Below the pieces are notes generated by a model. The model was not told where the DNA came from. It saw nothing but the letters and a program-made list of their open reading frames with translations, and searched no databases. Positions 21,301 to 30,182 of a stretch of DNA of 64,000 nucleotides are shown here, one piece after another. Where the stretch lies: contig OY723289.1 in the NCBI GenBank assembly GCA_963210315.1, forward strand, positions 992,001 through 1,056,000, written 5' to 3'. The position numbers and the translations under genes are program-made. The DNA is from Rhynchopus euleeides (taxonomy: Eukaryota > Euglenozoa > Diplonemea > Diplonemida > Diplonemidae). Position 1 is the stretch's first letter, and each line of letters starts with the position of its first letter.

Positions 21301-21754
21301 TGTCTGTTTGGCATATCAGAGTCTGCTCGATGCCTCCTCCACCGGACAAACTGGTATGTGGTTTCCCAACAAAAGCTCGCTTGAACCCAAGTGAAGAAGT
21401 TGTCAGTGGGATACGCGCATTGCCTGCAGTGTTCTAGAATGCTGCCTTCACAAGGCAATACCCTGCCCGTCTGTGTGCACAAACAAGCCCGGGCTTCTTT
21501 GTTTGAGAGCCAGGCGCAGCTTAGGTGGAGTCCTTTCCGCCTCCTCCTTGAATCCTGGTGGCCCCACTTCGGAGGGACAGCGCGCTCAGTGGGGGGGCAA
21601 CTCAAGTGGGATCCTGTTGGTGGTGTTTCCACGCGTTTCTGCCTCCCGCCATAGGCACACATAACCATTAGCTAACGAAGTCAAACGTGCTCGTTTTTGA
21701 CTATTCACGAGCAACGAATCGAGATTGTGAAAAAACAAACGAAATCGTCCAACT

Positions 21755-21863
21755 GGGGGTCCTCGCTACGAGTCACTGTGAGTCACGAGTCGTCAGTTTT
21801 CAGCCAAACATGGCTGACTTCTCACTTTTTCTCACTCAGTCACACTTGGTAGCGAGGGCCCCC
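21755..21863 (+). mobile_element. 109-bp MITE, copy A
   Basis: The terminal inverted repeats are GGGGGTCCTCGCTAC at the left and GTAGCGAGGGCCCCC at the right. The 3-bp flanks are ACT (21752-21754) and ACT (21864-21866), a target duplication. An internal hairpin with GTCAGCCA-type arms is present. The sequence matches copies at 38926 and 41033 with only a few differences. Confidence 0.9.
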
Positions 21864-24431
21864 ACTGAATTGCCATCTAATTGTGAAAAATCCAACGAAT
21901 CCACCAAGCGAACTGAGCCCAGTTTTGAAGGAATCGTGATCTGAATGGGCACGACTCGCCCCTCCCCTCTCCGAAACCTCACAACGTTGACCGCCCGTTG
22001 GTGTATGCACAGAACGTGCCACACACCGTGGGCCAGAGCTCACCAGTTATGCCCTGTGGCAAATCAAACAATGTCACCACTCCATACACATACTTACATA
22101 CATGCCTGCACCCCAACAAGACCTGGGGAACGGACTGCATGGTGTTGAAAGACCGAAACCTCTTGGGATGCTCAGGAAAGCTGAAAGAGGGGTGTATGCA
22201 GATACAGCGGCATTTCGACCGCAGGCTCGTTGGCCCTTTGGATTGTGAAGCGATGGCAGCGGCTGTGTGGGGCCAGTCGAGACGAATGATGTCTCTCAGT
22301 GCCCCACCCACCCACCCACCAAAAAGGCAGGAAGCGAAGCAGAACCCACCAACCTTCTTCGATGGTTCTGCTGATCCAGGTCACTTGGAATTCAGTTGCC
22401 GATGCGTTCCTTTTTTTGCTTTTTTATGTCTTCTGTTTCACGCCTCTCCGATATCCCTACCCCAACCGAAAGAACGGAACATGTTGAAGAATCTTCGCCT
22501 GGACCCACATCGGGTTTGAGGTGCCTTTTTGTCTGTATGTCTCCACTCGCATTTCCTGACACTGCCTGAGGTTGCAGGCCGCTGCCGGTGGCCCTGTCAT
22601 CACGCCACCCCAACCCACCCCCCCCGCGTTCATTTGTGAGGCGTCATTTGTGGTGGTGCAGACCTGACTAAAATCAAGACAGCGAGGTTTCAAAATCAGG
22701 GGTCGGAAGCAAGGGGTGTCACGGCGAGTGTGCACATTTTTGTGTGCATGCTCAGGTGTAATATGGGTTTTCCAGCTTTTCTTTTGTACATTTTTCTTCT
22801 CAAAAACGGATTCCAGCACGGAGTAATGCAGCTCGAAACCCGCAAGCAATCCTCACCTCTTCTCGCTGCGGCTCCACATGGTTGAGTACACTTGCGCCTG
22901 ATTCGATGCATTCATTTGTGCAGGACTTCAGTACCCCCCCCCCCTCCCTCCCTCTTTCCCTCCGTGCATTCACAGACCAGCCAGATGCATCTTGTGCACC
23001 CTCCCATATCTATCTCCGCTGCACATCCTGGCAACCCCACAGCCCAGTTTGTCCGCGTCGTTATGTATCTTTGTAGAACGGGGTGGGGTGTGGGGTAGGG
23101 TGGGGTTCTGTGGCATGCAGTACAGTACTGCGGGCGGCTCTTCTGAGTCTTCTGGGAGCTCAGCCTCAGAGCAGGTTCCTTTGTGATTTTCAATTCAGAT
23201 CCGGTTATTTGTTCGAAAGGTGCACGCATTCATGGTGGTTGTTGTGATCTGGCAAATGTGGGCCGCATTGATGATGCCAGCCTCTTGCCGTTGATGAACC
23301 CCAATTGCCATTTCCACTTGGGTCACTAGGGTTCAGCTCAGGTTGCTTCCGACTGCCCTCCCTTCGGATTCCGTCCTCTGTGATTTGCCGTGTCTCAACA
23401 CAATATGCAATGCACGAGGCGCTACCATACATCATACAACCTGGGATGAGTCACCAAATAATGGTGGGATACAGCCCGATATGCGAGCATGCCCTCACGA
23501 GACATGTACAGTGCTTGCAGGGCTCTTCACCTTATCGGATTCTTTGCTGGACCATTCTCACGGCTTCTGGGGTTTTCCCACACCCCACACCTCCCCGAAT
23601 CCCGAAGCAAAGCATACATCGACCAGTCCCGTCAGGCACCGCCAGGCTATGTTGTGTGCAGTCGCTAAATGTTGCTGTGCTATGTTTGAAACATTTCCTC
23701 ACTTTGCAGACGTACGACGTATACAACATACCCTGAAAATTCTGAAATAAGACCGTTGTGCCATGTTTGCAGAAGTTAATGAAACGGATGGCTTCACTCT
23801 GTGTGTCAGGATCACCTTTCTGCACGCCAGAGCGGGGAGATCTCCCAACAGGCTACAAACCCGAGACCAAACTTGTTCCGCCAACACGGCAGGACATGCA
23901 ACCATATCGTGACGTGCCAACATGCTAATGTCCCCCCTCCAGGCTATCGGTGTCCCGACCACCGTGCAAGGCCCCACCTCCCCACACCCCCTGTAATTTG
24001 TGGGAACTGGCGCTTTCTTCGCATTCCTTCAACAGACAGCCTCCTTGCAACAGCAGTGCCTTCTGTGCTTCTCTTCTGTGCCTGCCTCTCTCGGGCAGTT
24101 GGGCCCATTCCCTCCGAAAACAACAACCAACCCAACTACAGTCGAGGGCCACCCTGACTGTGGCACGGCAAGAGTACAATTCTCAAAATTACCTAGGAGA
24201 AACACCATCAGCCCCCTGCCCCCTCCCCAACCCCAACCCCACCCGCCCCCCCTCTGAGTTACTGCAAGAGGACTTATGCCCCATGTCAGAAGGATTGCAG
24301 GCAGCGCATGCCCCCCCCCCGCTCCATCCAACGCTTCCCTCTACTTCCCCTTCGCGACCCCCTCCAGCAGGCCTGTGACATACACACTTCTCTGTCCCCC
24401 CCCTCTCCCCGCCCTCCACCCCTCCCCGCCC

Positions 24432-24433
24432 AG
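24432..24433 (+). promoter_or_regulatory. Putative trans-splice acceptor AG
   Basis: A long C/T-rich tract ends in CCCGCCCAG 12 bases before the ATG at 24446. This argues against the in-frame ATG at 24308. Confidence 0.45.
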
Positions 24434-24445
24434 CCTCTGTTGTGC

Positions 24446-26284
24446 ATGCGCAAGATGGCGGGCAAGGCTCTCGAGCAGCTGCGTTTTGACAACGTGACGC
24501 TGCGGCGGCTGCCAGTCGAGGGGCACGTGGGGCCCGAGCAGCGCCAGGTGCGGGATGCGTGCTTCTCCCGTGTGGAGCTGACCCCGCTGCAGGGGCCCAG
24601 CCTCGTCGCTCTGAGCGGCGACGCCCTGCAGCTGCTCGATCTCGATGCAGCTAAGCTGCAGGCAGACCATGCTGAGGCCGCACAGTTCCTCAGCGGCAGC
24701 AAGCTGATCCCTGGGGCGGAACCTGCCGCACACTGCTACTGTGGGCATCAGTTCGGCAGCTTCGCTGGCCAGCTGGGTGACGGCGCTGCGATGTATCTCG
24801 GAGAGGTTATTAACAACGCTGGGGAGCGTTGGGAGCTCCAGTTCAAAGGGGCAGGCAAGACGCCATACTCCCGCACGGCAGACGGCAGGAAGGTGCTCCG
24901 GTCCTCCCTGCGCGAATTCCTCTGCTCTGAGGCAATGCACTACTTGGGTGTGCCAACCACGCGTGCCGCCTCGCTGGCCACCTCCCGTGACAGGGTGATG
25001 CGTGACATGTATTACGACGGGAACCCCACCTATGAGCCGTGTGCCGTGGTGTCGCGCATCGCGCCCACCTTCATCCGGTTCGGCTCCTTTGAGATCTGCA
25101 AGAAGCCCGACGGCATGTCGGGGAGGGAGGGGCCGTCGCACCGCAACACCGCTGTGCTGCAGACCCTGCTCGACTTTGTGAGGGAGCAGTTCTTCGGGAA
25201 TGCGTCTGTTGTGGACATGTTCAAAGAGATGGTGCGCAGCACGGCGTATCTCGTGTCGCGGTGGCAGGGCGTGGGGTGGTGCCACGGTGTGCTCAACACG
25301 GACAATATGAGCGTGTTGGGCCTCACCATCGACTACGGCCCGTATGGGTTTATGGAGCACTTCGATCCCGACTACATCTGCAACGGGTCCGACAACTCCG
25401 GGCGGTACACCTATGCCACACAGGCTGCCATCTGCAGGTGGAACTTGAAGAAGTTTATCGAGAACATGGCCCTCCTCGACCCTGCGCTGGAGGCGCCCCT
25501 CACGGAGGCCCTCGGTGCGTACGACAGCACATACGACCGGTACCTCTACAACCTGATGGGGCAGAAACTGGGGCTTGCCCTGCCCCACGAGGGGGACGGC
25601 CTGCCAGCACCCGTGTCCCCCGAGGTGCGTGAGGCAGTGGATGGGTTCTTCACAGCGATGGAGAAGACGTATGCAGACTTCACAGGTGCCTTCAGGGCGC
25701 TGTGTGAGATGGGTGATGCGGCGGCGCTGGTGGCGAGGATCGTCCCGAGGTGTGCGTCGCCGGCGCAGGTGGCGGGGCTGCAGGAGGTGAAGACGCGGAA
25801 CATGACCCTGCAGGTCCCGCCCGGGCGCCTCAAGCAGCTGATGCTGGTGCCCGAGGTGAGGGCGGCAGTGCTGGCGGAGCCCACGGCTGATGAGAACCCG
25901 CAAATCGACCTGATCCGTGGCGAGTATCAGAAGCTGGAGAAGCTCTCAGCAGTGATGGAGAGCATCAAGAAGCACAGCAGCATGCCGCCTTGTGAGAAGC
26001 GTGCAGTGGACGAGCAGGTCTGGGCGTCGTGGGCGGCCAAGTACACACAACTCCCGAAAGTCCCCAACGCACAGCACGTCATGTCCTCCGTCAACCCCGT
26101 GTTCATCCTGAGGCAGTGGGTGCTGCAGGAGCTGATCACAGCTGCGGAAGGGGGTGACTTCGCCCCCCTGCAGGCTGTGCTCGAGAGGTCGAAGACACCG
26201 TTCGTCGATGTGCCGGATGTGGATGCGAAGTACACAAACACACCAGAGTGGGCCAGCTCTCTGGTTGTGACATGCTCGAGCTAG
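24446..26284 (+). CDS. SELO: SELO/YdiU-family protein AMPylase (pseudokinase)
   Basis: A 612-aa protein from the ATG at 24446, with a second ATG nine bases on. Clear family blocks appear in order: AHCYCGHQFGSFAGQLGDG near residues 95-113, FKGAGKTPYSRTADGRKVLR near residues 135-154, SSLREFLCSEAM, and WCHGVLNTDNMSVLGLTIDYGP near residues 280-300. The last carries the Asn and Asp ligands of the inverted kinase active site. SELO enzymes transfer AMP from ATP to Ser/Thr/Tyr of target proteins, in mitochondria in eukaryotes and linked to redox stress. The C-terminus is TCSS followed by TAG, so this is a cysteine form, not the selenocysteine form of vertebrates. Mitochondrial targeting is not obvious from the chosen start. 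Confidence 0.92.
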   Translation: MRKMAGKALEQLRFDNVTLRRLPVEGHVGPEQRQVRDACFSRVELTPLQGPSLVALSGDALQLLDLDAAKLQADHAEAAQFLSGSKLIPGAEPAAHCYCGHQFGSFAGQLGDGAAMYLGEVINNAGERWELQFKGAGKTPYSRTADGRKVLRSSLREFLCSEAMHYLGVPTTRAASLATSRDRVMRDMYYDGNPTYEPCAVVSRIAPTFIRFGSFEICKKPDGMSGREGPSHRNTAVLQTLLDFVREQFFGNASVVDMFKEMVRSTAYLVSRWQGVGWCHGVLNTDNMSVLGLTIDYGPYGFMEHFDPDYICNGSDNSGRYTYATQAAICRWNLKKFIENMALLDPALEAPLTEALGAYDSTYDRYLYNLMGQKLGLALPHEGDGLPAPVSPEVREAVDGFFTAMEKTYADFTGAFRALCEMGDAAALVARIVPRCASPAQVAGLQEVKTRNMTLQVPPGRLKQLMLVPEVRAAVLAEPTADENPQIDLIRGEYQKLEKLSAVMESIKKHSSMPPCEKRAVDEQVWASWAAKYTQLPKVPNAQHVMSSVNPVFILRQWVLQELITAAEGGDFAPLQAVLERSKTPFVDVPDVDAKYTNTPEWASSLVVTCSS

Positions 26285-26922
26285 AGCGCGTCACCAGGCT
26301 GGTGCAAGATTATCTCAATTCAGCAGCGAACTGCCTGCAGGTCCAAAAGGGCTCAGATGAGCTCAGAGAGGCAAGGCACGCCTTCAACAGAGGTGCCCTT
26401 GAGTGCTTGGGCACAGAACCCCAGAGCCCAGTCCGTGGGAAACCCTGTCGTGCAGTCTGCGTGGGTCCAAGGCAATGCTAGCTCGCCATTTCTGTTGGTG
26501 TGGGGAGGGGTCAGAGTACTGAAGGGACGGCTGTCGGGATGGGAGGGGCAGGGCTGTGGGGGCGGGCGAGGGGTGGTGGGAGTGTCTGCAGGTGCACCTA
26601 TGCAGCCGCGCGGCAGCGCAGATATCGTCCCTGCCAGGGGCTGCAACGGTGCACGCAACAGACGAGTCAGGTCTCACAGGCGTCGAACCCGCCACGGAAG
26701 CCGTAACACTGATGTCTTGCCAAGAGATGAGCGGAGGCAGAGCTTTGGCACTCGAGAAGTCGACAGGAAGTCGCGTGCACGCGTGACAACTCTTTTTGTG
26801 GTTCTATTTCACGACGCTACAGAGTCATGTGAATCAACGGATACAGCCCAGTACTGGGTTCTCTGACACGACCTTGGAAATACCCTCCCACAGGTGCATC
26901 ACCACAGAACACACCAGACACA
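26285..26922. other. Intergenic spacer
   Basis: About 640 bp upstream of the first Cys-rich gene. It is not shared with the second copy of that gene. No gene recognised. Confidence 0.5.
26892..26893 (+). promoter_or_regulatory. Putative trans-splice acceptor AG
   Basis: TACCCTCCCACAG ends 29 bases before the ATG at 26923. Confidence 0.45.
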
Positions 26923-28947
26923 ATGTTGAACAAGATTGTCTTCGCTGCCGCTGTGCTGTGTGCAGGTGCACAGGCACAGCTGCCCGACGGGAAGACCCAC
27001 TCCTGTGCCGCAGTCTCGTGCTTTGTCGGATCCACGTGCAAGGAACACCCCGTGCACGGCGCGCGTTGCGTCAAGCAGGGTGTTGTCGGGTGTGACCAGT
27101 TGCGTTGTGCTGTCTGCGAGGAGGCATTCGACGGCACTGGCGTGTGCAAGCCGGTTGACGCGATTGTTCCTCCTCCTGTCCCGACCTCGTGTGCCGCAGT
27201 GTCGTGTTTCAAGGATTCCACCTGCAAGGTGCACCCCGTGCACGGCGCACGTTGCGTGAAGAACACCGTTGTCGGTTGCGACCAGCTGCGTTGCGCTGTC
27301 TGCGAGGAGGCATTCGACGGCACTGGCGTGTGCAAGCCTGTTGACGGGATCGTGCCTGCACCTGTCCATACCTCGTGTGCCGCAGTGTCTTGCGACCAGT
27401 ACTCCACCTGCAAGGTGCACCCCGTGCACGGGGCCCGTTGCGTGAAGAACGACGTTGTCGGGTGTGACCAGCTGCGTTGCGCTGTCTGCGAGGAGACGTT
27501 CGACGGCACTGGTGTGTGCAAGCCTGTCGAGGAGATTGTGCCTGCACCTGTCCCTACTTCCTGTGCCGCAGTGTCGTGTTTCAAGGACTCCACCTGCAAG
27601 GTGCACCCCGTGCACGGAGCGCGTTGCGTGAAGAATGACGTTGTCGGGTGCGACCGTCTGCGTTGCGCCGTCTGCGAGGAGACGTTCGACGGCACTGGTG
27701 TGTGCAAGCCTGTTGGGGGGATTGTGCCCGCACCTGTCCCTACCTCGTGTGCCGCAGTGTCCTGCTACCAGGACTCCGCCTGCAAGGTGCACCCCGTGCA
27801 CGGCGCACGCTGCGTGAAGAACACCGTTGTCGGCTGCGACAGGCTGCGTTGCGCTGCCTGCGAAGAGACGTTCGATGGCACTGGCGTGTGCACGCCTGTG
27901 AACGGTATTGACGCGATCGTGCCTGTCCCTGTCCCTACCTCGTGTGCCGCAGTGTCCTGCATCGTCGGATCCACATGCAAGGTGCACCCCGTGCACGGCG
28001 CACGTTGCGTGAAGAATGACGTTGTCGGGTGCGACCAGCTGCGTTGCGCTGTCTGCGAGGAGACGTTCGACGGCACTGGTGTGTGCAAGCCTGTCGAGGA
28101 GATTGTGCCTGCACCTGTCCCTACCTCGTGTGCAGCAGTGTCGTGTTTCAAGGACTCCACCTGCAAGGTGCATCCCGTGCACGGCGCACGTTGCGTGAAG
28201 AATGACGTTGTCGGTTGCGACCTTCTGCGTTGTGCTGTCTGCGAGGAGACGTTCGACGGCACTGGCGTGTGCACGCCTGTTAGCGGTATTGACGCGATCG
28301 TGCCTGTCCCCGTCCCTACCTCGTGTGCCGCAGTCTCGTGTCTCGTCGGATCCACATGCAAGGTGCACCCCGTGCACGGAGCGCGCTGCGTGAAGAACGA
28401 CGTTGTCGGGTGCGACCAGCTGCGTTGCGCTGTCTGCGAGGAGACGTTCGACGGCACTGGCGTGTGCAAGCCTGTTGGTGGGATCGTGCCTGCACCTGTC
28501 CCGACCTCCTGTGCAGCAGTGTCCTGTTTCAAGGATTCCACATGCAAGGTGCACCCCGTGCACGGCGCACGCTGTGTGAAGAACGACGTTGTCGGGTGTG
28601 ACCAGCTGCGCTGTGCTGTCTGCGAGGAGACGTTCGACGGCACTGGCGTGTGCAAGCCTGTTGACGGGATTATTCCTCCTCCCGTCCGTACCTCGTGTGC
28701 CGCAGTGTCGTGCCCCACAGGGTTCACATGCGAGATCGACGCGGTTCTCGGGGCACGCTGCGTGGAGGCGGAGACTGACGCGTGTGCAGCTGTGACGTGC
28801 CCTGTGGAGACGCGGTGCTTTGCGGTCGGGGATGTGGGGCTGTGCCTGCCCTCGTGGGTGCACCCGCGCGGGTGTGCAGCGCTGCAGTGCCGTGCAGGGT
28901 TCGAGTGCCGCGAGGTGCTCGGGTGGGGCTACTGCAGGAGGGCTTGA
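26923..28947 (+). CDS. Secreted Cys-rich tandem-repeat protein, 9 units (copy 1)
   Basis: A 674-aa protein with an N-terminal signal peptide (MLNKIVFAAAVLCAGAQA). Nine near-identical repeats of about 61-65 aa follow, then a divergent Cys-rich end. Each repeat has eight cysteines in the order C-x4-C-x5-C-x9-C-x7-C-x4-C-x2-C-x9-C and ends in a proline linker (IVPAPVPT or the longer GIDAIVPVPVPT). Variable residues sit mainly in one spot after the second Cys (FKDST, YQDSA, DQYST, LVGST, IVGST). The eight Cys suggest four disulphides per unit, as in small extracellular domains of EGF/TIL/follistatin type, but I cannot assign a family. A cell-surface or secreted coat role is inference. The reading frame ends at a TGA at 28945, yet repeat-like sequence continues in another frame. 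Confidence 0.9.
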   Translation: MLNKIVFAAAVLCAGAQAQLPDGKTHSCAAVSCFVGSTCKEHPVHGARCVKQGVVGCDQLRCAVCEEAFDGTGVCKPVDAIVPPPVPTSCAAVSCFKDSTCKVHPVHGARCVKNTVVGCDQLRCAVCEEAFDGTGVCKPVDGIVPAPVHTSCAAVSCDQYSTCKVHPVHGARCVKNDVVGCDQLRCAVCEETFDGTGVCKPVEEIVPAPVPTSCAAVSCFKDSTCKVHPVHGARCVKNDVVGCDRLRCAVCEETFDGTGVCKPVGGIVPAPVPTSCAAVSCYQDSACKVHPVHGARCVKNTVVGCDRLRCAACEETFDGTGVCTPVNGIDAIVPVPVPTSCAAVSCIVGSTCKVHPVHGARCVKNDVVGCDQLRCAVCEETFDGTGVCKPVEEIVPAPVPTSCAAVSCFKDSTCKVHPVHGARCVKNDVVGCDLLRCAVCEETFDGTGVCTPVSGIDAIVPVPVPTSCAAVSCLVGSTCKVHPVHGARCVKNDVVGCDQLRCAVCEETFDGTGVCKPVGGIVPAPVPTSCAAVSCFKDSTCKVHPVHGARCVKNDVVGCDQLRCAVCEETFDGTGVCKPVDGIIPPPVRTSCAAVSCPTGFTCEIDAVLGARCVEAETDACAAVTCPVETRCFAVGDVGLCLPSWVHPRGCAALQCRAGFECREVLGWGYCRRA

Positions 28948-29105
28948 CTTACGAACCCTCCACCTGCGCAGCAGTGACGTGCCCGACTGCACACACCTGC
29001 TCCGTCGACGAGACCCCTCCTCCACTTCCACTTCCTGTTCCCGTCCCGACCTCCTCGTGTGCCGCAGTGCCACAGTGTCACAGTGCTGCAAAGGAGCAAG
29101 GCTGC
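28948..29105 (+). pseudogene. Out-of-frame C-terminal remnant of the Cys-rich gene
   Basis: Just after the stop, the frame shifted by one base encodes STCAAVTCPTAHTC, clearly another repeat start, then a Pro-rich linker and SSCAAVPQCHSAAKEQGC before a stop near 29106. The same out-of-frame tail follows the second copy, with an 11-base difference (copy 1 lacks AAGGTGCTCCC-type bases). The shift therefore predates the duplication or was spread by gene conversion. It may instead be read by frameshifting or splicing. Confidence 0.6.
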
Positions 29106-30182
29106 TGACCAGACCCCTCGTGTCGGTGTGTGAGGGGCTGCCAAGGCGCCGTTGTTTTTGTTGTTGTGTTGTGCTGTGCTGTTGTGGTGTGTCAGTGTTC
29201 TGAAGCGGTAGACCCGGGACGCGCTGTGTGCCACACACTGCTGCCACTGGCGGTGGTGTGAGCCACTGCGTCACTGGAATAGACCGGGGGCACGAAGCTG
29301 TGCCTCGTCAGACCCTGCGTGCAGCACGCTGTGTGTGGCGTGCTGCCTTGCCCTTCCTGCTTCCCAGCCCCTCTTGCCCTGTGCTGCCACCACACGACGC
29401 TGACTGCGAAGTCCGTCCCTTCCTGCTGGCCCACGGTGCAATCCTCCGACTGACAAACACACCTCCCACCCACTCCCACCCTACCCCACACAAGCCCCTT
29501 CCACCTCCTACAACCCTGCCCTTGTGCATGTCTGCAGTGTGCTTGTCTTGTCTTGTTTGTTCTTGCACCATGTATGCTCACACCACGCACTGCGCACCGC
29601 ATTCACAACATGATGACATCGCTTTCACAATGGTTCATCCCGGTCCGAGGCAAGTCTGTCAGGGACGAGGTGTAGCGAGCTGGCTGATCGGAATGCATTG
29701 CGTTTGGCGCACAGGACAGCACATCACGTCACAGCCACAACAACAAACAACACAGCAAAAGCGCCTTCTGCCGCGGGTGTCGACCAAACCCATTTCCTGT
29801 GTGGCAGCAGGTCTTCGTGCTGAGGTGAGACACACTCTGTTTTGTGATTCTAATGCACACTCCTGTAGAACCCTCGTCACTGCACTGCAACCACTCTTTA
29901 CTAATTGCACGGCGACACTGCCCACGCACCGTGCAATACCAAGGGAGTGGGAGACCTCACAGCCTCTCTTTTTTGTCGTCACTTGTCCTCTTTTGCAATA
30001 TCAGCTATTTCTCACTCACTCGTGGGGGCATTCAGTTGCTGCACATATGGTTTTCCCCAGTCCCCTGCACCCCTATTACACTTGCCATTTCCCCCTCAAC
30101 AGTTGTCCCCTGTGCTGGCCTGGGGTGTCGGCCTTCCCTGGCGCTGCTCACACGCACCCACAGTTGACAGGCACACACCACA
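29106..30182. other. Conserved 3' flank of copy 1 and spacer
   Basis: Positions 29106-29968 are shared with 57180-58039. A long frame without ATG near its start (29228 onward) stays open in both copies and includes an in-frame 3-base difference, but its composition (C-rich, HTPPTHSHP-like) does not look like a normal protein. Positions 29969-30182 are unique and lead to the AG before the next gene. Confidence 0.4.
30162..30163 (+). promoter_or_regulatory. Putative trans-splice acceptor AG
   Basis: CACGCACCCACAG ends 19 bases before the ATG at 30183. Confidence 0.4.

Larger units (their letters stand above)
19640..24445. other. 4.8-kb gene-poor region
   Basis: The longest stretch without a supported host gene. 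It holds G-rich tracts near 19815-19850, a (CT)n tract at about 20049-20070, a 19-base C run (20481-20499), a 17-base C run (20708-20724), a GT-rich degenerate tandem repeat (20936-21300), a MITE (21755-21863) and a C run near 22927. A few short frames can be joined by GTATG introns, for example ATG 21329 via the donor at 21353 to the acceptor near 21428, but I could not support any of them by family. Confidence 0.5.
26918..29968 (+). repeat. Segmental duplication, copy 1 (gene + about 1 kb of 3' flank)
   Basis: From ACACA-ATG to AGCCTCTC this segment matches 54404-58039 almost base for base outside repeat-number changes and small indels. The similarity begins only about five bases before the start codon and ends abruptly at 29968. 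The upstream sequence is therefore not duplicated. Confidence 0.9.

Noticed and set aside
21329..21654. Two-exon candidate joining 21329-21352 to an exon after the acceptor near 21428
   Set aside because: It joins in phase with a GTATG donor, but the product has no recognisable features, no acceptor tract precedes the ATG, and chance is a sufficient explanation.
24308..24445. N-terminal extension of SELO from the upstream ATG
   Set aside because: This stretch is a C/T-rich tract ending in AG at 24433, as seen before other start codons. It is more likely untranslated.
26270..26284. Selenocysteine codon in SELO
   Set aside because: The C-terminus reads TGC-TCG-AGC-TAG. There is no in-frame TGA before the stop.
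26817..29274. Very long minus-strand open frames across the first Cys-rich gene (about 790 codons; about 890 in the second copy at 54370-57045)
   Set aside because: They mirror the tandem repeat in the sense gene: one stop-free unit repeated stays stop-free. The sense frame has a signal peptide and conserved cysteines; the antisense product has no such features.
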